A stretch of 64,000 nt of DNA. It comes from Massilia sp. R2A-15. Its GTDB lineage: Bacteria; Pseudomonadota; Gammaproteobacteria; Burkholderiales; Burkholderiaceae_D. The DNA lies in assembly GCF_030704305.1 (NCBI RefSeq), contig NZ_CP131935.1, forward strand, positions 2,418,001-2,482,000. Direction: 5' to 3'. Every line of letters begins with the position of its first letter. Positions within the stretch are counted from its first letter, which is position 1. Positions 28,238 through 36,737 of this stretch are shown here, piece by piece. A program made the position numbers and the translations under genes. A model generated the notes under the pieces. That model saw nothing but the letters and a program-made list of their open reading frames with translations, was not told the DNA's origin and made no database searches.

Positions 28238-28252
28238 TACAATAGCTGGATG
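28238..28252 (+). promoter_or_regulatory. -10-like element directly before a start codon
   Basis: TACAAT at 28238-28243 lies 6 nt before the ATG at 28250, so a transcript would start at or near the start codon (leaderless mRNA). No good -35 is seen. Confidence 0.4.
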
Positions 28253-28480
28253 AAGCCGAAGCCTTCGCTATCACCTGAAGCCGCATCGAACGAATCGGAC
28301 GGCTCGCGCAGCGAGCGGCCCGATGCACGTCCGCGCCCGCCGCGCCAACCGGAGCTGGAAGATTGCTGCCGGAGCGGTTGCACGCCCTGTGTATTCGATT
28401 TGTACGACGCCGCGATGGAGCGCTACGAGCTGGCGCTGGCCGCATGGCTGGCGCGCCATCCCGACGCAGCCCCACCTTGA
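28250..28480 (+). CDS. Oxidoreductase-like domain protein (PF09791 type)
   Basis: 76 residues with a disordered Pro/Arg/Ser-rich N-terminal half and the motif CCRSGCTPCVFDLYDAA followed by YELALAAW. This is the C-C-x2-G-C-x2-C-V-x-D-x-Y pattern of the small oxidoreductase-like domain, whose four cysteines may bind metal. No Shine-Dalgarno sequence is seen; a -10-like box sits immediately upstream, so translation may be leaderless. Function in bacteria is not established. Confidence 0.72.
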   Translation: MKPKPSLSPEAASNESDGSRSERPDARPRPPRQPELEDCCRSGCTPCVFDLYDAAMERYELALAAWLARHPDAAPP

Positions 28481-28578
28481 GCGATGCGCATCGTTCCCAT
28501 AAAAGCGCGGGCCGCGCGGTCGCCTTTTTCAGAAAACTCCCGCCGGCGATAAATCCGCAGCGGCGACGTCATCCTCCC

Positions 28579-28607
28579 GGAACTAAACACTCACCGGGCA
28601 ACTCTGT
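28579..28607 (+). promoter_or_regulatory. ECF/RpoE-like promoter
   Basis: GGAACTA (28579-28585), 17-bp spacer, TCTGT (28603-28607), close to the RpoE/AlgU consensus GGAACTT-N16/17-TCTGA. It lies 26 bp before the PfpI-like gene, which has a strong GGAGGAG. Confidence 0.5.
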
Positions 28608-28633
28608 AGAAATGGAGGGTCCACGGAGGAGAT

Positions 28634-29425
28634 ATGAACGCGCCCAAAAAACTGGCTGGAAAGCGGATTGCCGTGTTGGCAGCGGACGGCTTCGAGAAGA
28701 TGGAACTGGTTGCGCCCACCGCGGCGCTCAGGGAGGCAGGCGCGGAGGTCGTCATCGTCTCGCTGCACGCGGGAAGGATACGCGGCATGGATGTGCACCA
28801 GCCGGCCGACCTCTTCCCGGTCGACAAGACAGTCCACGACGCCCGAGCCCACGAGTACGACGGCCTCCTGATCCCCGGCGGGTATATCAGCCCGGACCTT
28901 CTTCGCCAGTCCGCTCCGGCCCGCGATTTCGTGCGGGCCGTGAACGCCCTCGGCAGGCCGATCGCATCGATGTCCCAGGCATCCTTGGTGCTCGCATCGG
29001 CCGGGCTGGCGACGAACCGCACCCTGACCTCATGGCCAGGCGTGCGGGACGACATGGTCAATGCCGGCGCAACCTGGCTCAACGAGGAAGTCGTGCGCGA
29101 CGCCAACTGGCTGTCCAGCAGATGCCCCGAAGACATCGAGGCGCTGATCCGGGAACTGATTCCGTTCTTCGTCGGCGAGCCCGACAATCGCGGGGTGCTT
29201 CGCCAAGGGTACTCCGACCCTCAGCCCGAGGAGCCGTCCGAGATGCCGGGCCAGCCCCTGCGCTGGCTGGCGTCACCTTCGCTCGGCGCCATGCTGGGGC
29301 TCGCGCTGGTCGGAGTGAGCGTGGTGGCGGCCAATCGCCGGCGGCGCGGCAAACACGACACCGATGCGGAGGCAGAGCTTAGCGAAAGCAAGGCGGCGCG
29401 CCTGGGGCGGGCAACGCAGACTTGA
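28634..29425 (+). CDS. DJ-1/PfpI-like protein lacking the nucleophile Cys, with C-terminal membrane helix
   Basis: 263 residues. The first about 185 residues form a DJ-1/PfpI-type glutamine-amidotransferase-like domain (KRIAVLAADGFEKMELVAP, DGLLIPGGYISPDLLR). At the nucleophile elbow, where family members have A-x-C-H-G, this protein reads SMSQAS: Ser114 and Gln115 replace Cys and His. The C-terminal 60 residues hold a single transmembrane helix (about 213-233) and a charged tail. An ECF-type promoter sits upstream. It may be an inactive scaffold or a stress protein with altered chemistry; no substrate can be assigned. Confidence 0.8.
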   Translation: MNAPKKLAGKRIAVLAADGFEKMELVAPTAALREAGAEVVIVSLHAGRIRGMDVHQPADLFPVDKTVHDARAHEYDGLLIPGGYISPDLLRQSAPARDFVRAVNALGRPIASMSQASLVLASAGLATNRTLTSWPGVRDDMVNAGATWLNEEVVRDANWLSSRCPEDIEALIRELIPFFVGEPDNRGVLRQGYSDPQPEEPSEMPGQPLRWLASPSLGAMLGLALVGVSVVAANRRRRGKHDTDAEAELSESKAARLGRATQT

Positions 29426-29436
29426 TCGGTCCGGCG

Positions 29437-29766
29437 TCACGCGGTTTCGCCGAGGAACCGGACGATGTGATCGATCGTATTGGGCTCGAGCGTGACGAAT
29501 TTCGCGGCGTATCGATACCCGCCGCGTTCGGCCGGCGCAGTGGAAGGCAGCAGCGCCACGGAGGCAAAATGCATTCTGGGCGCTCCCGGCAGGGTGAAGC
29601 GCAGCGGATGCGTGTCTCCTGGGAGCAGGCGCTCCGAACTGGCAAAACTGATGGACTGCAAAGAGATATCGAGCATCACCACGGGCGTCCACGCGGTGAC
29701 CGACGCGTTCGTGATCGACCCAAATTCGTGCATGAGTTTGCTCGAATGAGTGCGGCTCTCTTCCAA
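29437..29766 (-). CDS. PilZ-like domain protein
   Basis: 109 residues, convergent with the PfpI-like gene. The pattern of strands (VVMLDISLQSISFASSERLLPG, HPLRFTLPG, AERGGYRYAAKFV, IVRFLGE) fits a PilZ beta-barrel, the c-di-GMP receptor fold. The N-terminal RxxxR motif normally needed for c-di-GMP binding is not obvious, so it may not bind the nucleotide. No ATG is available upstream; TTG at 29766 with AAGAAGGG before it is the best start, and ATG at 29733 is an alternative. Confidence 0.6.
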   Translation of the reverse strand: MEESRTHSSKLMHEFGSITNASVTAWTPVVMLDISLQSISFASSERLLPGDTHPLRFTLPGAPRMHFASVALLPSTAPAERGGYRYAAKFVTLEPNTIDHIVRFLGETA

Positions 29767-29937
29767 TGCTGGGCCCTTCTTGATGATGAATCGCGCGCGG
29801 GATGCGTGATGCGTGCCTGCCCGGGACGATGCTGACTGATGTTGCCGGGCTGCACGATTTTACCCAGCGTTCCGACCAGCCGCAGTCGGACGGGAGGTTG
29901 GCGCAATGTAGGATCAGTCCTACGAAAAATCGCCCGG

Positions 29938-30573
29938 TTACTGGTGTTCCGGCAAATGGTCCGCCGGTTGGGGAAACTCGCGCACCGCCGGCGGGCCAGG
30001 TGGCGATTGGGGTGCGGCGCCCTGCTTCCACGTGACCAGCAACGCCAGCAGCGCAGCGGACCATAGCATCCACGCGCAAAGCAGATAGAACAAGGGATGC
30101 TGCGTTCCCTGCTTCGCCATCAGCACCGGCGCCGCACCCGCGCCCAGCACCGTGCACGCGCCATACAAATGCCGGCGGCAGAAACCGATTTTCGGCCAGG
30201 GGGCCGAGCCGAACGCGACGACACAGAACACGATCAGTACCACCGAGCCGGCGCTGGCCGAAAACCCGAGGCCGCAGCCGGCAGCAAGCAGCGCGGCAGC
30301 GCCGGCGGCATCGTTCCTGTCGAAGCGAGTGCGCGCTCCGCCCTGGATTCCGGGGGCGCTGTCGGCAAATAGCGGCCACATCCGCCGGCAACGCCACAAT
30401 GCAATGGCGGCGATGGACAAGCCCATCGCCGAGGCCAGCAGATGCGCCTTCAAGCCAGCAGGCGCACCGAACAACTGGGTCTCGAGCACGGCCCATCCGA
30501 GCACCGCGAAAACGAGGGCGCTGAACGCGCCATTCGCGGTCGACGGTTTCACGGCGGTATTTTCTGCCTTCAC
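29938..30573 (-). CDS. Hypothetical multi-pass membrane protein
   Basis: About 211 residues with five or six hydrophobic segments and a Pro-rich cytoplasmic C-terminus. I do not recognise a family. The start is uncertain: GTG at 30573 has GAGGGAG 5 nt upstream, while the open frame continues to 30639. It is divergent from the gene at 30833, and a 22-nt palindrome lies between them. Confidence 0.55.
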   Translation of the reverse strand: MKAENTAVKPSTANGAFSALVFAVLGWAVLETQLFGAPAGLKAHLLASAMGLSIAAIALWRCRRMWPLFADSAPGIQGGARTRFDRNDAAGAAALLAAGCGLGFSASAGSVVLIVFCVVAFGSAPWPKIGFCRRHLYGACTVLGAGAAPVLMAKQGTQHPLFYLLCAWMLWSAALLALLVTWKQGAAPQSPPGPPAVREFPQPADHLPEHQ

Positions 30574-30711
30574 CACGACTCCCTCGAGAATGTACTGTTG
30601 GGGCAAAGCGAACCCGCATCCCTCGCTTGCCGACTGCACAGTTTGCCCCGGCGCCCTACTGGTCTCAAGCGCGGCACCGCCACTCCTTGATCAAGATCAT
30701 AGGAAAATCCG

Positions 30712-30733
30712 GTTATGCAAAATTTCGCATAAC
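30712..30733. promoter_or_regulatory. 22-nt palindrome (TTATGC..GCATAA type)
   Basis: Arms GTTATGC and GCATAAC flank AAAATTTC; one mismatched pair in 11. A near-identical dyad occurs at 42654-42677. It lies between divergent genes, so an operator for an unidentified regulator is plausible. Confidence 0.5.
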
Positions 30734-30832
30734 GCATTGTGCGAGCCGCCAAGGGCCATCCCGGCTTGAGGCGGTATTTGTTGTGTGATATGTTCAGCGG
30801 GCAAATCCCGCCAAACCCTGACCGTGGAAAAA

Positions 30833-31615
30833 ATGTCCATGAAACCTGCCTCGCTACCTTCCCTCTGCGCAGTCGCTGCACTGCTTGCCGCGGCCATGGC
30901 GCAGGCCGCACCGCTCACGCCCAACAGCGGCGCCGTGACGGTCGATGGCAAGGTGACCGATCGCGACAACAACGCCGGCGCCTTCAGCGTGCAGGCAATC
31001 CTGAAAGACGGGCATTTCACGGGCACGGCGACGTTTACGATCGCCGGCACCAGCATCGCCGGCCCGCTGCTCGAGCAGCGCAGCTACCTCGAAAACGGGC
31101 GCTGCTATTTCAGGATGGAGAGCGGCCGAAACCGCGCCGAGTTTGGCGGCAAGTGCGACAGCACGGGCATGGAGGGCCGCTTCGAAAGTTTCACCGACGG
31201 CCAGTTGAAGAACGGCACGGCCAAGGCGAACTTTACGCTTGCAGGCGGCGCTCCGGTCGCGGCAGCTTCGGGAAGCCTGCCGGGCGGGAAGCTCACCTGC
31301 GCCTTCAACGAGCCGAAAATCGGCGTCAAATGGGGCGAGACAAACCAGTACAGCCTGCGTTTTTCGAACCTGGTCAGCCTGACCCTCGACCCTTCCGGAA
31401 CTTACACCACCGGCAACGGCGGACGAGGACGCTTTACGCGCGAAGCGGGCGGAAAGATCCGCCTGGGTTCCGGCCCGTGGCAGGGCGCGCTTGGCACGCT
31501 GGAGAACGACCGCTCGGGCGCCCCCGCGGTGGTGTTTCACATCGAGGAAAACCGCCGCCCGGACGGCGTGCATCTGGTCGACCCGTACACCACGCACTGC
31601 ACCAGCCCGCGCTGA
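30833..31615 (+). CDS. Hypothetical exported protein
   Basis: 260 residues with a clear signal peptide ending AMAQAA. The mature part is beta-rich, with repeated short Gly/Thr strands (SGAVTVDGKVTDRDNNAG, FTGTATFTIAG) and Cys residues that could form disulfides (CYF, GKCDS, LTCAF, HCTS). I do not recognise a family. The ATG at 30833 is chosen over 30785 because the signal peptide then sits at the N-terminus; 30839 is also possible. Confidence 0.65.
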   Translation: MSMKPASLPSLCAVAALLAAAMAQAAPLTPNSGAVTVDGKVTDRDNNAGAFSVQAILKDGHFTGTATFTIAGTSIAGPLLEQRSYLENGRCYFRMESGRNRAEFGGKCDSTGMEGRFESFTDGQLKNGTAKANFTLAGGAPVAAASGSLPGGKLTCAFNEPKIGVKWGETNQYSLRFSNLVSLTLDPSGTYTTGNGGRGRFTREAGGKIRLGSGPWQGALGTLENDRSGAPAVVFHIEENRRPDGVHLVDPYTTHCTSPR

Positions 31616-31656
31616 ATGGCCCACCCCGCAGTCCTGCCGGGCCCTGGCGATTGCAC

Positions 31657-32094
31657 TCAGCTTAGCGTGACGTTCTTGGTGGAACCGTCGTAAAACTCGA
31701 TCGAATATTTTTTATTGTCTCTGCCCACGTGTTTCCCGACGCCGTAGACGGCAATCTCATGACCGCTGGTACGTCGGAACCAGATTGAATAATTTGCGCG
31801 CGGCGTTGTGATGTGATGCAGTGCCAGCCCGCCCACGGTCGTGGTGGCGCCATCGCCGGACGAAGGATTTCCTGCTATTTTTTCGGCCGATTTTGATTCC
31901 CGGTCCCAGTTCGCGTTGGCGAGGGTACCCATGAAGGTAGCTTTGGGTTGGGCTACCGCCACAACTGCCAGCGCTTTCGGCCGCGAACTTCGGCCGACTT
32001 CTTCCGGACCGGGGATTTTTCCTAACGAGCACATGGCGCAGGTCGGGGCGAAAATCGCTTCATTGTCGCAGCCAAGGGTTGTGCAGACTGGCAT
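31657..32094 (-). CDS. Hypothetical protein, lower-GC, Cys-rich N-terminus
   Basis: 145 residues, not recognised. The N-terminus has a four-Cys cluster (CTTLGCDNEAIFAPTCAMC) that could bind zinc. The C-terminal 60 residues form a compact, probably beta-rich domain (ANYSIWFRRTSGHEIAVYGVG, KKYSIEFYDGSTKNVTL). GGAAGGAA lies about 5 nt before the ATG, supporting a real gene. Base composition is visibly lower in GC than the neighbours. It lies next to a tRNA-Cys, so recent acquisition is possible. A small effector or toxin-like protein is one speculation. Confidence 0.55.
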   Translation of the reverse strand: MPVCTTLGCDNEAIFAPTCAMCSLGKIPGPEEVGRSSRPKALAVVAVAQPKATFMGTLANANWDRESKSAEKIAGNPSSGDGATTTVGGLALHHITTPRANYSIWFRRTSGHEIAVYGVGKHVGRDNKKYSIEFYDGSTKNVTLS

Positions 32095-32306
32095 GGTGAT
32101 TCCTTCCGGGTTGGAATTTCACTCGACACTTCTCGGATCGCAGGAGGAGCCGAGGACAATGACATCCAAATTGCCTTGGCTCTTGGCGAAAAATCATGAT
32201 CATCATAAACCCGGAAGCAGCGACCACATATCCTCGGTGCATAAAACGACAAAAATTCCAGGAAAAATTTTCAGCGACGACAGCCGCCGGGCAGTCCGCG
32301 AAGGCA

Positions 32307-32340
32307 AAAAAATAGCCCACGCAAAGGTGGGCTATTTTTT
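32307..32340 (-). terminator. Intrinsic terminator after tRNA-Cys copy 2 (bidirectional)
   Basis: A 14-bp perfect stem, AAAAAATAGCCCAC with GTGGGCTATTTTTT, and loop GCAAAG. It lies 7 bp past the tRNA 3' end and has a T-run in both directions. Confidence 0.92.
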
Positions 32341-32346
32341 CGATGC

Positions 32347-32420
32347 TGGAGGCGAGGACGGGAATCGAACCCGTCTAAACGGCTTTGCAGGCCGCTGCAT
32401 AACCTCTTTGCTACCTCGCC
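32347..32420 (-). tRNA. tRNA-Cys (GCA), copy 2
   Basis: A 74-nt cloverleaf with encoded CCA and anticodon GCA in CTGCAAA. Its T-stem (ACGGG/CCCGT) is fully paired, whereas copy 1 has a U-G pair. It follows the tRNA-Gly array behind a terminator. Confidence 0.95.
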
Positions 32421-32466
32421 GAGGATATACTGTTTTTGCTGAACAGCCCGCCGGGGGCCGCTAACA

Positions 32467-32491
32467 AAAAGGGAAGCCAGGCTTCCCTTTT
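32467..32491 (-). terminator. Intrinsic terminator after tRNA-Gly array
   Basis: Stem AAAAGGGAAGC / GCTTCCCTTTT with a 3-nt loop, followed by TTTTT-G on the minus strand; it is 7 bp downstream of the last tRNA-Gly. Confidence 0.88.
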
Positions 32492-32498
32492 AGAATTC

Positions 32499-32574
32499 TG
32501 GAGCGGGAGAAGAGTCTCGAACTCTCGACCTCAACCTTGGCAAGGTTGCGCTCTACCAACTGAGCTACTCCCGC
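32499..32574 (-). tRNA. tRNA-Gly (GCC), copy 1 of 3
   Basis: A 76-nt cloverleaf with encoded CCA; acceptor GCGGGAG/CTCCCGC, anticodon GCC in CTTGCCAAG, T-loop TTCGAGA. Identical to the two upstream copies. Confidence 0.96.
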
Positions 32575-32621
32575 ATTGGAGTCCTGCATTTTACCACTAC
32601 CTGCATGCGCCAGTGAAGCAC

Positions 32622-32697
32622 TGGAGCGGGAGAAGAGTCTCGAACTCTCGACCTCAACCTTGGCAAGGTTGCGCTCTACCAACTGAGCTACTCCCGC
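32622..32697 (-). tRNA. tRNA-Gly (GCC), copy 2 of 3
   Basis: Identical in all 76 nt to the copies at 32499 and 32773; the spacers differ in sequence. Confidence 0.96.
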
Positions 32698-32772
32698 ATT
32701 TGCAAGACAGCTATTATCGCTGAAAAGGTGTTTTTTTTCAAGGACAACATTTCGACGTTTGCTCCAAATTTC

Positions 32773-32848
32773 TGGAGCGGGAGAAGAGTCTCGAACTCTC
32801 GACCTCAACCTTGGCAAGGTTGCGCTCTACCAACTGAGCTACTCCCGC
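32773..32848 (-). tRNA. tRNA-Gly (GCC), copy 3 of 3
   Basis: Identical in all 76 nt to the other two; it is the pgsA-proximal copy, 68 bp after the pgsA stop. Confidence 0.96.
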
Positions 32849-32916
32849 GTCGTTCACAACAGGCACGCATTATAGAGGTTCCAGCCGGTGTGTCAAGGAT
32901 GCGGGGTGACGATTTT

Positions 32917-33501
32917 TCAATCCAGCGCCGCCGACTTTTCCTTGATCAGCGGCCAGGCCAGGCGCAGGTAGTAAAACATCGACCAAACCGTCAACACCGC
33001 GGCGATGTACATGAACGCCGTGCCGAGCAGCTGCGTGTCGACGAAGCCGTAGACAATGTCGTGGAACAGCAGCATCGGGATGGCCGTCATTTGCGCCGCG
33101 GTCTTGATCTTGCCCAGCGAGCTGACCGCCACCGAGCGCGAGGCGCCGATCTGCGCCATCCACTCGCGCAGCGCCGAGATGGCGATCTCGCGGCCGATGA
33201 TGATGAAGGCGATGAAGTGGTCGACCCGGTCCAGGTGCACCAGCACCAGCAGCGCGCCGGCCACCATCAGCTTGTCGGCCACCGGGTCGAGGAAGGCGCC
33301 GAACGCCGACGTCTGGTTCCAGCGCCGCGCCAGGAAGCCGTCGAACCAGTCGGTGACGGCGGCGATGATGAATACCAGGGTCGCGGCCAGGTCCTGGTCG
33401 GAACGCGGCAGCCAGTGGATGGGAAGGTAGTAGACACCGACAACGAGGGGGATGAGCGCTACGCGTAACCAGGTCAGCAGAATCGGAATGTTGAAGGGCA
33501 T
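32917..33501 (-). CDS. pgsA: CDP-diacylglycerol-glycerol-3-phosphate 3-phosphatidyltransferase
   Basis: Inner-membrane enzyme making phosphatidylglycerol phosphate, the committed step to phosphatidylglycerol and cardiolipin. The 194-residue protein has four to six helices and the CDP-alcohol phosphotransferase motif D-x2-D-G-x2-A-R..G-x3-D-x3-D, visible as DWFDGFLARRW then GAFLDPVADKLM. It precedes the tRNA-Gly/Cys genes on the same strand, an arrangement common in betaproteobacteria. Confidence 0.96.
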   Translation of the reverse strand: MPFNIPILLTWLRVALIPLVVGVYYLPIHWLPRSDQDLAATLVFIIAAVTDWFDGFLARRWNQTSAFGAFLDPVADKLMVAGALLVLVHLDRVDHFIAFIIIGREIAISALREWMAQIGASRSVAVSSLGKIKTAAQMTAIPMLLFHDIVYGFVDTQLLGTAFMYIAAVLTVWSMFYYLRLAWPLIKEKSAALD

Positions 33502-33613
33502 AAGGGGTGAACTGGTTTACTGTTAGAAATGCTTGCGCCGCTAGTCTACCGTGGTATTGCTGTTTAAACCAGTTGGGGCGTGGATATGTTGGAGTCCGGT
33601 CCCGCGGAGCCAC

Positions 33614-33630
33614 GGGGACGCCGAGTCCCC
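33614..33630. repeat. Family C hairpin, copy 1
   Basis: GGGGAC-GCCGA-GTCCCC hairpin preceded by GCGGAGC; the same unit occurs inverted at 44579-44595. It lies in the uvrC-pgsA gap next to a family A element. Confidence 0.6.
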
Positions 33631-33660
33631 ATTGGCCTGTTTGTGGAGGGCGTCAATACA

Positions 33661-33692
33661 AAAATGGGGTCAGGTTCGCAGGACCAGACCCC
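33661..33692. repeat. Family A element (single)
   Basis: AAAATGGGGTC-A-GG..CC-A-GACCCC hairpin, 10 bp after the uvrC stop codon. One base (TTCGC for TCCGC) departs from the other copies. A degraded partner may be GGTCCCGCGGAGCC at 33598. Confidence 0.8.
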
Positions 33693-33702
33693 GACGGCGC
33701 GC

Positions 33703-35550
33703 TCAGTGCAACTGCTTGTAGATTTCTTCGGCCAGCGCGGTCGAGATGCCTTCGACCGACTTGAGGTCTTCGACACTGGCATTGACCACGCCGCGCAGCC
33801 CGCCAAAGCGCGCCAGCAGGCGCTGGCGGCGTTTGGCGCCGATGCCTTCGATCTCTTCCAGGCTCGAGGTCTGGCGCGTCTTGGCGCGCTTGGCGCGCAT
33901 GCCGGTAATCGCAAAGCGGTGCGCCTCGTCGCGGATCAGCGCGACAAGCATCAGCGCCGCCGATTCCTTGCCCAGCTCCCGCGACGCGCGGCCATCGGCG
34001 AAGATCAGCGTCTCGAGCCCGACGCGGCGCCCCTCCCCTTTTGCCACGCCGACGATCAGGCTGATGTCGAGGCCCAGCTCCGCGAACACCTGGCGCGCCA
34101 TCTCGACCTGTCCCTTGCCGCCGTCGACCAATACGACGTCGGGCATCACGCCGTCGCCATTGGCCACTTTCTCGTAGCGCCGCATCAGCACCTGTCGCAT
34201 CGCCGCGTAGTCGTCGCCCGGCGTGATGCCGTTGATGTTGTAGCGGCGGTACTCGCCGTTCTGCATCGCGTGATGATGGAACACCACGCACGACGCCTGG
34301 GTCGCTTCGCCCATCGTGTGGCTGATGTCGAAGCATTCGATGCGCAGCGTGTCGAGGTCTTCGGTCTCGAGCCCCAGCACGTCGGCCAGCGCGCGCGTGC
34401 GCGACTGCTGCGAGCCCTGCTCGGACAAGAGGCGCGCCAGCGAGATCTCGGCGCCCTTCTGCGCCAGCTCGAGCCACTGGCGGCGCTGCTTCTCCGGCTG
34501 GAAGATCAGGTTGATGCGGTGCCCGCACTGCTCGGCCAGCGCCGCCATCAAGGCCGGCTGGTCGAATTCGATATTCAGGATCAGGGTGCCGGGGATGAAT
34601 TTCTCGGTGTAGTGTTGCGCCAGGAAGGCCGCCAGCACTTCGACTTCGATGGAGGATTCGGTCACCGCCTCGGCCACCTGGGTCGGGAAGTAGGCGCGGT
34701 CGCCCAAGTGACGCCCGCCGCGCACCATCGCCAGGTTGACGCAGGCGCGCCCGCCCTGCACCACCACGGCGATGATGTCGACGTCGGCGTCGCCGGTCGT
34801 CTCCATGCTTTGCTGGTGCAGCACCTTCGACAGCGACTGGATCTGGTTGCGCACCGCGGCCGCCTGCTCGAACTTGAGCTGCTCGGCGAAGCCGTGCATC
34901 TTGGCTTCCAGGTCGGCCATCACTTCGCTCTGGCGCCCGCGCAGGAACTTGCCGGCGTTTTCGACGTCGATGCGGTAGTCCTCGCGCGTGACCAGGTCCA
35001 CGCACGGCGCGCTGCAGCGGCCGATCTGGTGCAGCAGGCAGGGACGCGTGCGGTTCGAGTACACGCTGTCCTCGCAGGTGCGCAGCATGAACACCTTCTG
35101 CAGGATCTGGATCGATTCCTTCACCGCCCAGGCGCTCGGGAACGGCCCGAAGTACTGGTTGCGCTTGTCGAGCGCGCCGCGGTAGTAGGCCATGCGCGGC
35201 ACGTCGCCGCCAGTGATCTTCAGATACGGGTACGATTTATCGTCGCGGAACAGGATGTTGAAGCGCGGCTTGAGCGTCTTGATCAGGTTGTTTTCCAGGA
35301 TCAGCGCTTCGGCTTCGCTGTGCGTCACCGTGGTCTCCAGCCGCGCGATGCGCTCGACCATCATGGCGATGCGCGGGCTCGACAAGTTCTTCTGGAAGTA
35401 GCTCGACACGCGCTTTTTCAGGTCGCGCGCCTTGCCGACGTAGAGCACCGCGTCGGCCGCGTCGAAATAGCGGTACACGCCCGGCAGGTTGGGCAGCTTG
35501 GAGACGGTCGCGAGCACCTGGGCGCGCGGATCGGGATTCACTTCTGACAT
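33703..35550 (-). CDS. uvrC: Excinuclease ABC subunit C
   Basis: Endonuclease of nucleotide excision repair that makes both incisions around a lesion bound by UvrAB. The 615-residue protein has an N-terminal GIY-YIG nuclease domain ([23 protein letters not shown]), a Cys-rich region, the UVR motif that contacts UvrB (about 203-238, [21 protein letters not shown]), an RNase-H-like C-terminal nuclease ([19 protein letters not shown]) and a tandem HhH domain ([21 protein letters not shown]). Full length. It follows acpS by 7 bp in a continuous minus-strand run. Confidence 0.97.
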   Translation of the reverse strand: MSEVNPDPRAQVLATVSKLPNLPGVYRYFDAADAVLYVGKARDLKKRVSSYFQKNLSSPRIAMMVERIARLETTVTHSEAEALILENNLIKTLKPRFNILFRDDKSYPYLKITGGDVPRMAYYRGALDKRNQYFGPFPSAWAVKESIQILQKVFMLRTCEDSVYSNRTRPCLLHQIGRCSAPCVDLVTREDYRIDVENAGKFLRGRQSEVMADLEAKMHGFAEQLKFEQAAAVRNQIQSLSKVLHQQSMETTGDADVDIIAVVVQGGRACVNLAMVRGGRHLGDRAYFPTQVAEAVTESSIEVEVLAAFLAQHYTEKFIPGTLILNIEFDQPALMAALAEQCGHRINLIFQPEKQRRQWLELAQKGAEISLARLLSEQGSQQSRTRALADVLGLETEDLDTLRIECFDISHTMGEATQASCVVFHHHAMQNGEYRRYNINGITPGDDYAAMRQVLMRRYEKVANGDGVMPDVVLVDGGKGQVEMARQVFAELGLDISLIVGVAKGEGRRVGLETLIFADGRASRELGKESAALMLVALIRDEAHRFAITGMRAKRAKTRQTSSLEEIEGIGAKRRQRLLARFGGLRGVVNASVEDLKSVEGISTALAEEIYKQLH

Positions 35551-35557
35551 TGCGGTT

Positions 35558-35947
35558 TCAGCCTTGCGTGACGATGACGAAGGCGACGCCGTAATCGGCT
35601 TCGTCGCTGATCGTCACCTGTGCACTCAGTTTATTCTGTTGCATGAATTCTTCCAGCGCGCCGCTGCAGACGATCACCGGCTTGCCGCTGGGGGCGTTGA
35701 GCATCTGGGCCGAGCGCCAGGTCATCGGCATGCGCATGCCCAGCCCGACGGCCTTGGAAAACGCTTCCTTGGCCGAGAAGCGCGTGGCCAGGAAGCGCAG
35801 GCCGCGGATTTCATTCTTGGCGCGGCGCGCGTGGAACTTCTCCAGTTCCTGCGGCCCGAGGATTTTTTCGGCGAAGCGCTCGTTGCGCGCGAGCGCCGCC
35901 TCGACGCGCGAGATCTGCACGATGTCCGTGCCGATCCCGTAGATCAT
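35558..35947 (-). CDS. acpS: Holo-[acyl-carrier-protein] synthase
   Basis: Transfers 4'-phosphopantetheine from CoA to apo-ACP, here the product of acpP at 47668. The 129-residue protein has the family motifs [13 protein letters not shown] (Mg-binding Asp) and [13 protein letters not shown] (catalytic Glu and Lys). The start at 35947 overlaps the pdxJ stop by 4 bp; a longer upstream reading lies inside pdxJ. Confidence 0.96.
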   Translation of the reverse strand: MIYGIGTDIVQISRVEAALARNERFAEKILGPQELEKFHARRAKNEIRGLRFLATRFSAKEAFSKAVGLGMRMPMTWRSAQMLNAPSGKPVIVCSGALEEFMQQNKLSAQVTISDEADYGVAFVIVTQG

Positions 35948-36717
35948 TGTGCGCGGCCCAGTGCGACGCCGAGGCGCGCGGCGACCATGATCGCCTTCAT
36001 CTCGCGCACCGCGTTCTCGAAGCCGGCGAACACCGCATGCGCGACGATCGCGTGGCCGATATTGAGCTCGCCGATGTCCTCCAGCGCGGCGATCGCCTGC
36101 ACGTTGGTGTAGTGCAGGCCGTGGCCGGCGTTGACCTTCAGGCCGCGCTGCACGCCGAAGCGGGCGCCGGCGCGAATCCGCCCCAGTTCGTGGGCCAGTT
36201 CGTCGCCCTCGGCTTCGGCGTAGCGGCCGGTGTGCAGCTCGATCACCGGGGCGCCCAGGTCGGCGGCGGCGCCGATCTGCAGTTCGTCCGGGTCGATGAA
36301 CAGGCTCACGCGGATGCCCTCGCCCTGCAGCTGCTTGACCGCCGCCTCGACCTGCTTGTAGTAGCGGATCACATCGAGCCCGCCTTCGGTGGTCACTTCC
36401 TCGCGCCGCTCCGGCACCAGGCATACGTCCTGCGGCTTGACGGAACAGGCGAAGTCGATCATCTCCTGGGTCACCGCGGCTTCGAGGTTCATGCGCGTGA
36501 CCAGCTGCGGACGGATCGCGACGACGTCGGCGTCCTTGATGTGGCGGCGGTCTTCGCGCAGGTGCAGCGTGATGACGTCGGCGCCGGCCTGCTCGGCCAG
36601 CAGCGCGGCGCGGATCGGGTCGGGATAGACGGTGCCGCGCGCATTGCGCAGCGTCGCCACGTGGTCGATGTTGACGCCCAGGTCGATGACCGGGCCGGAT
36701 GGTTGCAGGTAGCTCAT
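35944..36717 (-). CDS. pdxJ: Pyridoxine 5'-phosphate synthase
   Basis: Condenses 3-amino-2-oxopropyl phosphate with deoxyxylulose 5-phosphate in pyridoxal phosphate synthesis. The 257-residue TIM barrel shows [17 protein letters not shown] at the N-terminus, HLREDRRHI, and the C-terminal GHGLHYTNV and [14 protein letters not shown] motifs, all characteristic. It is coupled to acpS by a 4-bp overlap, the classic pdxJ-acpS arrangement, and follows recO by 20 bp. Confidence 0.97.
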   Translation of the reverse strand: MSYLQPSGPVIDLGVNIDHVATLRNARGTVYPDPIRAALLAEQAGADVITLHLREDRRHIKDADVVAIRPQLVTRMNLEAAVTQEMIDFACSVKPQDVCLVPERREEVTTEGGLDVIRYYKQVEAAVKQLQGEGIRVSLFIDPDELQIGAAADLGAPVIELHTGRYAEAEGDELAHELGRIRAGARFGVQRGLKVNAGHGLHYTNVQAIAALEDIGELNIGHAIVAHAVFAGFENAVREMKAIMVAARLGVALGRAQ

Positions 36718-36737
36718 GGTAATTGCCGTTGTTGTGG

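Noticed and set aside
30722..30732. ATTTCGCATAA, identical to a XerC half-site of dif
   Set aside because: The expected XerD half-site (TTATGTTAAAT-like) does not follow at 6 bp; the sequence is better explained as half of the 22-nt palindrome.
32095..32306. Short open frames upstream of the lower-GC gene
   Set aside because: No ribosome-binding sites or recognisable composition; treated as an intergenic region.
27621..32420. tRNA-Cys copies as attL/attR of an integrated element
   Set aside because: No integrase or phage gene lies between them and the copies differ internally, so site-specific integration is not supported.
32499..32848. Regularly spaced 76-nt repeats, CRISPR-like at first sight
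   Set aside because: They are tRNA-Gly genes; only three copies, uneven spacing, no cas genes.
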